A stretch of 64,000 nucleotides of DNA, taken from NCBI RefSeq assembly GCF_008725655.1, contig NZ_VYXP01000008.1, positions 1 to 64,000 on the forward strand, given 5' to 3'. Positions 51,916 to 58,924 of the stretch are shown in pieces. The position numbers and the translations under genes are program-made. Below the pieces are notes generated by a model that did no database searches, had not been told where the DNA came from, and worked only from the letters and a program-made list of their open reading frames with translations. The DNA comes from Marinihelvus fidelis. GTDB taxonomy: Bacteria; Pseudomonadota; Gammaproteobacteria; Xanthomonadales; SZUA-36. The first letter of the stretch is position 1; every line of letters begins with the position of its first letter.

Positions 51916-51949
51916 AGCCGGACCCGGCGCACCGGGTCCGGCTGTTTTT
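51916..51949 (+). terminator. 12-bp perfect hairpin with T-tract upstream of the sigma gene
   Basis: AGCCGGACCCGG (51916-51927) pairs perfectly with its complement (51932-51943) around CGCA, then G and five T residues. It is a strong intrinsic terminator on the plus strand 66 nt before the sigma-factor ATG, so it must terminate a short upstream transcript or insulate the sigma gene. Confidence 0.85.
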
Positions 51950-51957
51950 GTTCGCGG

Positions 51958-51985
51958 TTGACCCTCACTGCGGATATGCAACAAT
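51958..51985 (+). promoter_or_regulatory. Candidate promoter of the sigma factor/kinase genes
   Basis: TTGACC (51958-51963), 16-bp spacer, AACAAT (51980-51985). It begins just after the terminator hairpin and would give a leader of about 23 nt before the ATG at 52015. Confidence 0.45.
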
Positions 51986-52014
51986 CGTGGCCATTCATGC
52001 ACACCCGGTCACGG

Positions 52015-52575
52015 ATGACAGATAACGACATCACAGGCTTGCTTCACCAGTGGTCAGGCGGCGAGGAGCGAGCGCTCGAGCAACTGACGCCCCTGGTCTA
52101 CGAGCAATTGCACCAGCTGGCCTGCCGTCATTTCCGCCGCGAATCTGCCGGTCACACACTGCAGCCCACTGCGTTGGTCAACGAGGCCTACCAGATGCTG
52201 GTGGGCGTCGACATCGACTGGAAAGACCGCAATCACTTCATGGCATTGTGCTCGCGCATGATGCGCCGTGTGCTGGTCAATCATGCCAATACCCGTAACG
52301 CCGCCAAGCGCGGTGGCGATGCCATGCATGTGACGTATATCGAGGAGCTGGCCGACGGCGCACCGGCGCTGGAGGCGGATGTGCTGGCGCTGGACGCGGC
52401 CCTGGACGAGCTCGAGGCCTTCGATGAGCGCAAGGCGCGGGCGCTGGAACTGCATTACTTTGCCGGCATGACCTACGCGGAGATGGCGGAAATCCTGGGC
52501 GTGGCCGAATCGACCGTGCACGCCGACCTGCGGATTTCCAAGGCCTGGCTGTTCAAGCGCCTGCAGGCCGCCTGA
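52015..52575 (+). CDS. ECF-type RNA polymerase sigma factor (kinase-linked group)
   Basis: A 186-aa alternative sigma factor. The region 2 segment includes HTLQPTALVNEAYQML, typical of the ECF subgroup also annotated as TIGR02999-like, and the region 4 helix-turn-helix is MTYAEMAEILGVAESTVHADLRISKAWLF (in outline). No anti-sigma factor gene is adjacent; instead a Ser/Thr kinase gene starts 4 nt after the stop. Kinase-linked ECF sigma factors (group ECF43) are known to be activated by phosphorylation in region 2. Thr48 and Thr52 lie in that region here, so the same control is inferred. Upstream ATGs at 51976 and 51994 are alternative starts but overlap the promoter. Confidence 0.88.
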   Translation: MTDNDITGLLHQWSGGEERALEQLTPLVYEQLHQLACRHFRRESAGHTLQPTALVNEAYQMLVGVDIDWKDRNHFMALCSRMMRRVLVNHANTRNAAKRGGDAMHVTYIEELADGAPALEADVLALDAALDELEAFDERKARALELHYFAGMTYAEMAEILGVAESTVHADLRISKAWLFKRLQAA

Positions 52576-52579
52576 AACC

Positions 52580-55504
52580 ATGGATATTGAACTGTGGAAA
52601 AAGGCCGAAGCGCTGTTTGCCCAGTGCGCCGATATGCAGGCCGCAGAGCAAGCGGCCTGGCTGGAAGCGGCCTGTGACGGCGACGTTGAGCTGCGTGCAC
52701 TGGTTGACGACCTTCTGGCCGGGGACCAGATCGAGGATCCGGTAGCGCCGACACTGGAGCGCGCCGCCGCCGACGTGGGCGCGGGGCAGGAGAGTGCCTG
52801 GCTGGGGCGCGAGATCGGCGCCTACACGCTCACCGCGAAGATTGCCGCCGGTGGCATGGGCGTGGTCTTCAGGGGGCGGCGCTCGGACACCGCCTACGAC
52901 CAGGAGGTGGCCATCAAGCTGTTGACCAGCTCGCTGGTCACCGGCGAACTGCGCCGCCGGCTGCTGGTTGAGCGGCAAATCCTGGCCGACCTGAATCACC
53001 CCAACATCTGCCGTCTCCTCGACGGCGGTGAAACCGATGAAGGCGTGCCGTACCTGGTCATGGAGCTGATCGAGGGGGTGCCGATTACCGAGTACTGTGA
53101 TCGCGAGCAGTTGGGGCTCAACGCCCGCGTGGAGCTGGCGCGGCAGGTGTGCGACGCGGTGCAGTTCGCGCACCGGAACCTGGTCGTCCACCGTGACATC
53201 AAGCCCGGGAATATCCTGGTGACTAAGGACGGCACGCCCAAGCTGCTGGATTTCGGCATCGCCAAGTTGCTGGACCCGGTGGCCACGGCGGGTGGCGGCC
53301 ATACCACCATCGAGGGGTTTCGCCTGCTGTCGCCGCGCTACGCCAGTCCCGAGCAGGTTCTGGGCGGGCCGGTGACCACGGCCAGCGACACCTACAGCCT
53401 GGGCATGCTGATCTATGAACTGCTCTGCGGCAGTGACCCGTTTGGCCGGGACGAGACCGCGGCCACCACGGGTGGGCGCCTGCCGGCTCCCGACTTCGAA
53501 CATCCCGCGCGACCGTCGCGACGGCTGGCCCAGCTGGAACATGCCGATGAGATCGCAACCCGGCGCCGCCAGACTGTTACGGGCCTGGCCCGGGCGCTGA
53601 AAGGCGACCTGGAAACCATCCTGATGAAGGCGCTGCGTGCCGAGCCGGAGAACCGCTATGCCACGGCAAGGGAACTGGCGGACGACCTGGACCGTTTTCT
53701 CGATTCGCGGCCTGTGCAGGCGCGCCCACCGACGGCCGGGTACCTGGTGTCGCGGTTCTGGCGGCGGCACCGTGGCGCCTCGATCGCCGCGGTCGTGGCC
53801 GTCCTGTCGCTGGTGGCCGGCGCGGGCGTCGCCACCTATGGTTTTGTCGAGGCCAAGCGCGCCGAGCGGATCGCCGAAGAAGAGGCGCGCAGCGCCGAGG
53901 CGGTCGCGGGCTTCCTGGTCGACCTGTTCGACGAGGCGAACCCCAATGTTTCGGCCGGTGAGCCACGCAGCGTGCACGAGTTGCTGGATATCGGTGCGGC
54001 GAAAGTGGCCGAGGAACTCGCCGACTCGCCGATGGCCCAGATCGCCGTGCTGGAGTCGCTGAGCTCCGCCTACAAGTCGATGGACGACCTGGACGCGGCC
54101 ACGGGTTTGTTTGAGCGCATGCTGGCCCTGCGGCGCGAGCACTCGCCCGATGATGTCGAGCCGCAGGTGGTCATCCTGTCGCAACTGGGTGATATCGCCC
54201 GCATGAATGAAGACCTGGCCACGGCGCGCGATTACCTGGGCCAGGCACTGGCCCTGCACGAGGCGCGCATCGGTGAGCCGACGGAGTCACTCAGCGATAC
54301 CACCAACAACCTGGCCCTGGTACTTGAGCACTCTGGTGAGCACGACGAGGCCATGGCGATGATGAAGCAGTCGCTGGCCATCCGCCGTGCGCTCTACGAG
54401 GCGCCGCATGGCAAGATTTCCACCGGCCTGCATAACGTCGGCTGGCTGCTGTCACGGAACGGCGACCTGGCCGAGGCGGAGCAGTACCTGCAAGACGCCA
54501 TCGATATGCGCGTCCAGGTCTACGGCGAGATTCATCCACGTGTGGGGGTCACAACCATGGTGCTGTCGCGGGTGCAGTCCCTGCGCGGCAACCTGGAGGG
54601 TGCCGCGGCGTCGGCACAGAAGGCGCATGACATTGCCACCACGGTCTACCCTGACAGCCACGTGGAAATCGCCCTGACGCTCTACGAGGTGGGCGTGGCG
54701 CGCGAGAAGGCGGGTGAACTGGTCGAGGCCAACCGTATTTACCGGGAGGTCGCCGACATGGACCGGGAGCGCGACGGCCCGGTGACAAATGACCTGGCGT
54801 TTTCGCTGAAGGCCGTCGGCCGCACCTGGATCGACCTGGCGCGCTACCCGGAGGCACAGGCCGCGCTGGCCGAGTCGATGGACATCTTCGCGCAGCTGCA
54901 GCAGGACACCGTGCGCTCACGCTTCGATGCCGACAACCAGTACGCGCGCCTGCTTGTGCGCAGCGGCGAGCCCGCCGCGGCGCTGGAGCACCTGGGGCCG
55001 GTCGGCACGGGGGATGACGTGGTCACCCCGGGCGCGCGCATGTGGGTAGAGCGGAACATCGTCCGGGCGGAGGCGCTGGTCGCGCTTGAGCAGCTGGCCG
55101 AGGCCAGCCGCGTGATGATCGAAACGCTGGCCGCCATTGAAGATCGGCCGGCTGAACGCCGTGAACGTTACCCGGAAGCGCTGCACCAGGCGGCGAAAGT
55201 GGAGTTGGCATCGGGCGACGCCGTGGCGGCCCAGGCCACGCTGTTAAACGCTCTCGAACAATACGCGCTGAAATGGGATGACGATTACTGGCCCGCGGCG
55301 CTGGCGCGCGCCGACCTGGCCCGGGCCGCATGCCAGCGCGGCGATGCGGCGCGCTCGAGCCGGGAGCTGGACATCGCGGTGCCGGCATTGCGGGCGGCCC
55401 TGGGTGAGGACCACCCGCAGACACGGTTCTGGTCTGCCGAGTACTTCTGTCCCGCGGCCTCAGTTGCCGCCGAACTCGCCGAAGAACGCGCCGGCGTCCG
55501 CTAG
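52580..55504 (+). CDS. Membrane Ser/Thr protein kinase with C-terminal TPR domain
   Basis: The 974-aa protein has an N-terminal helical region (1-75), a Hanks-type kinase domain (about 82-375), one transmembrane helix (about 400-421) and a long TPR-rich C-terminal region. Kinase landmarks are the Gly loop AGGMGVVF (91-94), VAIK with Lys113, HRDIKPGN (204-211, Asp206), DFG (224-226) and SPE (256-258), so it should be active. The topology places the kinase in the cytoplasm and the TPRs outside, suited to sensing an envelope partner. It is coupled to the sigma factor gene and likely phosphorylates that sigma factor; this is inference from ECF43-type modules. Confidence 0.9.
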   Translation: MDIELWKKAEALFAQCADMQAAEQAAWLEAACDGDVELRALVDDLLAGDQIEDPVAPTLERAAADVGAGQESAWLGREIGAYTLTAKIAAGGMGVVFRGRRSDTAYDQEVAIKLLTSSLVTGELRRRLLVERQILADLNHPNICRLLDGGETDEGVPYLVMELIEGVPITEYCDREQLGLNARVELARQVCDAVQFAHRNLVVHRDIKPGNILVTKDGTPKLLDFGIAKLLDPVATAGGGHTTIEGFRLLSPRYASPEQVLGGPVTTASDTYSLGMLIYELLCGSDPFGRDETAATTGGRLPAPDFEHPARPSRRLAQLEHADEIATRRRQTVTGLARALKGDLETILMKALRAEPENRYATARELADDLDRFLDSRPVQARPPTAGYLVSRFWRRHRGASIAAVVAVLSLVAGAGVATYGFVEAKRAERIAEEEARSAEAVAGFLVDLFDEANPNVSAGEPRSVHELLDIGAAKVAEELADSPMAQIAVLESLSSAYKSMDDLDAATGLFERMLALRREHSPDDVEPQVVILSQLGDIARMNEDLATARDYLGQALALHEARIGEPTESLSDTTNNLALVLEHSGEHDEAMAMMKQSLAIRRALYEAPHGKISTGLHNVGWLLSRNGDLAEAEQYLQDAIDMRVQVYGEIHPRVGVTTMVLSRVQSLRGNLEGAAASAQKAHDIATTVYPDSHVEIALTLYEVGVAREKAGELVEANRIYREVADMDRERDGPVTNDLAFSLKAVGRTWIDLARYPEAQAALAESMDIFAQLQQDTVRSRFDADNQYARLLVRSGEPAAALEHLGPVGTGDDVVTPGARMWVERNIVRAEALVALEQLAEASRVMIETLAAIEDRPAERRERYPEALHQAAKVELASGDAVAAQATLLNALEQYALKWDDDYWPAALARADLARAACQRGDAARSSRELDIAVPALRAALGEDHPQTRFWSAEYFCPAASVAAELAEERAGVR

Positions 55505-55620
55505 CCCTTCGAAGCCAAAAATCCACACGGCCGCATTCCGACCATGACCTTTGGCGCTGGCGGTTCGGTCGCCGGTCATGGAACATGGCGCGGTTTTCAG
55601 AACAACATGCGAGACGTTCC

Positions 55621-58374
55621 ATGACGCTGAAGTCCCTTGCGGCCACCATGCTGGCCACCTCTTCGCTGGCCATCGCGCCGATGACCTTTGCCGCCGACAT
55701 ACCCGATGTCGACATTCCCTACGAGCGCTTCACCCTGGACAACGGCCTGACCGTCATCGTCCACGAAGACCGCAAGGCGCCGATCGTCGCCGTCAGCGTC
55801 TGGTACAAGGTCGGCTCCAAGGACGAGCCGCGGGGCAAGACCGGTTTCGCCCACCTGTTCGAACACCTGATGTTCAACGGCAGCGAAAACTACGATGACG
55901 AATTCTTCAAGCCGCTGGAGCAGGTGGGCGCCACCAACTCCAACGGCACCACCTGGCTGGACCGCACCAACTACTTCCAGAACGTGCCCACCCCGGCACT
56001 GGACATGGCGCTGTGGCTGGAATCCGACCGCATGGGCCACTTGCTGGGCGCGGTGACGCAGGAGAAGCTGGATAACCAGCGTGGCGTGGTGCAGAACGAG
56101 AAGCGCCAGGGCGACAACCAGCCCTACGGCCAGGTCTACTACCGCGTGCTCGAGGGCCTCTACCCCGAGGGTCACCCCTACGCGCACAGCACCATCGGCT
56201 CGATGGCCGACCTGGACGCGGCTTCGCTGGAGGACGTACACCAGTGGTTCAAGGACTTCTACGGCGCGGCCAACTCCGTGGTCGTGCTGGCCGGCGATAT
56301 CGACGCCGAGACCGCGCGTCCGCTGATGGAAAAATACTTCGGCGACATCGAGGCCGGCCCGCCGGTCAAGCGCATGACCGCCTGGTTGCCCGAGCGCACG
56401 CATGACACGTTCGAGGTCCAGTACGACCGCGTGCCGCAGACCCGTACCTACCGCCTGTGGTCGGTGCCGGGCCGCACCACGCAGACCCGCTCGGAGCTGG
56501 ACCTGGCCGCGGCCGTCCTTGGCTCCGGCAAGAACTCGCGCCTGTACCAGGCCCTGGTCTACAACGAACAGCTGGCGACCGAGGTCGACGTGCAGGTGGA
56601 AGAGCACCTGCTGGCCAGCAACTTCTGGGTTGACGTGACGCTGAAGCAGGGTGCTTCCCTGGAGCAGGTTAACGCCATCATCGATCGTGAAATGGCGCGC
56701 TTCCTGGACGAGGGTCCGACGGCCGACGAACTCGAGCGCGCCCAGGCAGGCTACAACGCCGCCCGCGTGCGTGGCCTGGAGCAGATCGGCGGGTTCAGCG
56801 GCAAGGCCAACGTGCTGGCGCAGGGTGAACTCTACGCCAACGACCCGGGCTTCTTCCGCACCGAACTGACCTGGATCAACGAGGCCACGCCGGAAAGCGT
56901 CCGTGCGGCCGCCGCCGAATGGCTGGGCCCCGGCCGTTACCAGCTGGATGTTCTGCCTTACGGTGAGCACACCACGGTGGCCAGCGATGTCGATCGCAGC
57001 CAGGGCCTGCCGCCGGTGGGCGACATGCCGCGGCTGAGCTTCCCCGAAGTGCAGCGTGCCGAACTCGGGAACGGCCTGCAGGTGGTCCTGGCCGAGCGCC
57101 ACACGGTGCCGGTCGTAAATATGGCCATCCAGTTCGACGCCGGTTACGCCGCGGACTCGCTGGGCAAGCTCGGCGCGGCCAGCTTCACGCTGGCGATGCT
57201 GGACGAGGGCACCGAGGACCGTGACGCGCTGGAAATTTCCGCCGAGGCCGATCGCCTGGGCGCGAACATCAGCACCAGTTCCAACCTCGACATGTCCACC
57301 GTCAACCTGTCGGCGCTGAAGGGCGCCCTGGAGCCGTCGGTGGAACTGTTCGCCGACGTGGTCCGTAACCCGGCCTTCGACGACGAGGAAATTGAGCGCC
57401 TGCGCGGCCGGTGGATTGCCGGCATCCAGCAGGAAAAGACCCAGCCGGTGCAGATCGCGCTGCGTAACCTGCCGCCGCTGGTTTACGGCAAGGACCACGC
57501 CTACGGCGTACCGATGACCGGTTCTGGCACCGAGGACTCGATCGCCAGCCTGGAGCGCGATGACCTGGTGGCGTTCCACCGCACCTGGATCCGCCCCGAC
57601 AACGCCACGCTGTTCGTTACCGGTGACACCACCATGGACGAAATCCTGCCGGTGCTCGAAGACGCATTCGGCAAGTGGCGCGCACCGCGCTCCGCCGTGC
57701 CGCAAAAGAACCTGGCCGATGTGCCGATGGCCGAGACCGGCCGCGTGCTGATCATCGACAAACCCGGCTCGCCGCAGTCCATGGTGCTGGCCGGCCACGT
57801 TGCGCCGCCCACCGGCGCGGACAACAACCTGGCCATCGATACGTCCACGGACATCCTGGGCGGCCAGTTCACCGCGCGCGTCAACATGAACCTGCGCGAG
57901 GACAAGGGCTGGGCCTACGGCGCCTACACGTTCTCCCCGGATGCCCGCGGCCAGCGCATGTGGATCGCTTACGCGCCGGTGCAGACCGACAAGACCGGCG
58001 ATTCGCTGGCCGAGCTGGTGCGCGAGTTCGACGAGTACACCGACGAGGCCCCGGCGACCCAGGACGAGCTGAACAAGAGCGTCCGCAACGCCGTCAACAG
58101 CCTGCCCGGCCAGTTCGAGACCAGCAATGCCGTACTCGGTGCGCTGCTGTCCAACCAGCGCTTCGGCCGCCCGGACGACTACGTCACCACGCTGGAGTCG
58201 CAGTACGATGCGCTCGACCTGGAAAACATCCAGGGCGCGGCGGAAGAGGTGATTCACCCCGAACGCCTGACCTGGCTGATTGTCGGTGACCGCGAGCAGA
58301 TCGAGGCCCAGCTCGAAGGCCTGGACCTGGGTGAAGTCACTGTCCTCGACGCCGACGGCAACCCGGTCGAGTGA
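55621..58374 (+). CDS. Secreted M16 (insulinase-family) zinc metallopeptidase
   Basis: The 917-aa protein begins with a signal peptide (about 1-28, ending MTFAADIP) and contains two M16 halves. The N-terminal half has the inverted zinc motif HLFEHLMF (HxxEH) with a downstream Glu about 75 residues on. The C-terminal half (from about 485, RAELGNGLQVVLAERHTV) lacks the HxxEH motif, as in two-domain periplasmic M16 proteases such as PqqL-like enzymes. ATG 55621 is preferred over 55585, because the extra 12 residues precede the signal. The stop TGA is in the first unit of heptamer array 5. Confidence 0.92.
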   Translation: MTLKSLAATMLATSSLAIAPMTFAADIPDVDIPYERFTLDNGLTVIVHEDRKAPIVAVSVWYKVGSKDEPRGKTGFAHLFEHLMFNGSENYDDEFFKPLEQVGATNSNGTTWLDRTNYFQNVPTPALDMALWLESDRMGHLLGAVTQEKLDNQRGVVQNEKRQGDNQPYGQVYYRVLEGLYPEGHPYAHSTIGSMADLDAASLEDVHQWFKDFYGAANSVVVLAGDIDAETARPLMEKYFGDIEAGPPVKRMTAWLPERTHDTFEVQYDRVPQTRTYRLWSVPGRTTQTRSELDLAAAVLGSGKNSRLYQALVYNEQLATEVDVQVEEHLLASNFWVDVTLKQGASLEQVNAIIDREMARFLDEGPTADELERAQAGYNAARVRGLEQIGGFSGKANVLAQGELYANDPGFFRTELTWINEATPESVRAAAAEWLGPGRYQLDVLPYGEHTTVASDVDRSQGLPPVGDMPRLSFPEVQRAELGNGLQVVLAERHTVPVVNMAIQFDAGYAADSLGKLGAASFTLAMLDEGTEDRDALEISAEADRLGANISTSSNLDMSTVNLSALKGALEPSVELFADVVRNPAFDDEEIERLRGRWIAGIQQEKTQPVQIALRNLPPLVYGKDHAYGVPMTGSGTEDSIASLERDDLVAFHRTWIRPDNATLFVTGDTTMDEILPVLEDAFGKWRAPRSAVPQKNLADVPMAETGRVLIIDKPGSPQSMVLAGHVAPPTGADNNLAIDTSTDILGGQFTARVNMNLREDKGWAYGAYTFSPDARGQRMWIAYAPVQTDKTGDSLAELVREFDEYTDEAPATQDELNKSVRNAVNSLPGQFETSNAVLGALLSNQRFGRPDDYVTTLESQYDALDLENIQGAAEEVIHPERLTWLIVGDREQIEAQLEGLDLGEVTVLDADGNPVE

Positions 58375-58398
58375 CGGGTAACGCGTAACGCGTGACGC
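58371..58398 (+). repeat. Heptanucleotide tandem array 5 (4 units)
   Basis: Units GTGACGG, GTAACGC, GTAACGC, GTGACGC. The first contains the TGA stop of the M16 protease gene (58372-58374). It forms the left flank of a larger palindromic element ending at array 6. Confidence 0.88.
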
Positions 58399-58415
58399 CG
58401 GGGCGGTGTCGCATG

Positions 58416-58527
58416 CCCTGGGGAGGGGCTTACTCCTTTCCGGACTCGCTCGAGTCCATCCTTGGATCGCTCATCGGCGGCATCCGTGCCGCCGAAGGTC
58501 CGGAAAGGAGCAACCCCCTCCCCAGGG
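58416..58527. repeat. 30-bp inverted repeat between arrays 5 and 6
   Basis: Bases 58416-58445 and 58498-58527 are reverse complements with only two mismatches in 30 (arms begin CCCTGGGGAGGGG and end CTCCCCAGGG). Between them lies a smaller stem CGGCGGCA/TGCCGCCG near 58476-58494. With flanking arrays in opposite orientation (58371-58398 and 58543-58577) the whole 58371-58577 segment is one composite inverted repeat. No gene is present. Confidence 0.85.
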
Positions 58528-58542
58528 GGTGGAACGCTTTTC

Positions 58543-58577
58543 GTCACGCGTTACGCGTCACGCGTCACGCGTCACCC
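58543..58577 (-). repeat. Heptanucleotide tandem array 6 (5 units, inverted)
   Basis: Plus-strand units GTCACGC, GTTACGC, GTCACGC, GTCACGC, GTCACCC. It is the mirror of array 5 and ends 4-7 bp before the NrdR box region of the nrd promoter. Confidence 0.88.
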
Positions 58578-58580
58578 AAA

Positions 58581-58627
58581 ACACAAGATATTGACAAATC
58601 GTGGCCGGCGAACCCAAGATATAGGGG
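58581..58627 (+). promoter_or_regulatory. Tandem NrdR boxes over the nrdAB promoter
   Basis: Two near-consensus NrdR boxes are visible: box 1 at 58581-58596 (ACACAAGATATTGACA, core CAAGATATTG) and box 2 at 58612-58627 (core CAAGATATAG at 58615-58624). Each core matches CwAtATaTwG at 9 of 10 positions. Their starts are 31 bp apart with a 15-bp linker, the classic spacing of three helical turns. TTGACA (58591-58596) overlaps box 1 and the -10 candidate falls in box 2, so NrdR binding would block RNA polymerase. Confidence 0.8.
58591..58620 (+). promoter_or_regulatory. Promoter of the riboswitch-nrdAB transcript
   Basis: A consensus TTGACA (58591-58596) is followed after 18 bp by CAAGAT (58615-58620), a weak -10; GATATA and TATAGG slightly further on are alternatives at longer spacing. 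Initiation just after this would place the riboswitch at the very 5' end of the mRNA. Confidence 0.5.
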
Positions 58628-58632
58628 TTCGC

Positions 58633-58797
58633 CGGTTCGCGATAGTGATGAAAAGGGAATCCGGTTAAGGGCTGAAAGGCCCTGATTCCGGAGCTGCCCC
58701 CGCAACTGTGTGCAGTGTTGGTTTCACATTGAACGCCACTGGGTCCGCCCGGGAAGGCCGTGAAGCCGCCAAAACTGCAAGCCAGGAGACCTGCCGC
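58633..58797 (+). ncRNA. Cobalamin (B12) riboswitch
   Basis: The aptamer landmarks appear in order: GAAAAGGGAATCCGGT (about 58650-58665), GATTCCGGAGCTGCCCCCGC (58684-58703) followed by AACTGT, CACTGGG (58737-58743), GGGAAGGCCG (58751-58760), and the B12 box AGCCAGGAGACCTGCC (58780-58795). The 127 nt after the aptamer (58798-58924) up to the ATG would hold the expression platform; CCTCCC near 58877 could pair with the ribosome-binding site. Adenosylcobalamin binding should turn the downstream genes off. Confidence 0.95.
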
Positions 58798-58924
58798 CGG
58801 ACATTGATGTATTCATCGGTCGGGGTGTGCCGGATGGAGACACGGCCCTCCACCGAAGCACCGCCGGACCGCCGAGCCTCCCGAAGCCCCCGCCCAGGAC
58901 CCAGGCAAAAGGCGAGGTGACTTC

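Noticed and set aside
51789-52025. 78-aa open frame starting at an ATG in the A/T-rich gap upstream of the sigma factor
   Set aside because: It crosses two hairpins including a 12-bp terminator and overlaps the sigma factor start; no Shine-Dalgarno or conserved composition.
55597-58257. 886-aa antisense open frame across the M16 protease gene
   Set aside because: Antisense shadow of a well-supported protein with intact catalytic motif; Gln/Val/Arg-rich without recognisable domains.
58372-58690. Plus-strand open frames encoding VTRHASR-like repeats over the heptamer arrays
   Set aside because: The 7-aa repeat is simply the 7-bp array read in three frames from the stop-free strand; there is no gene-like context.
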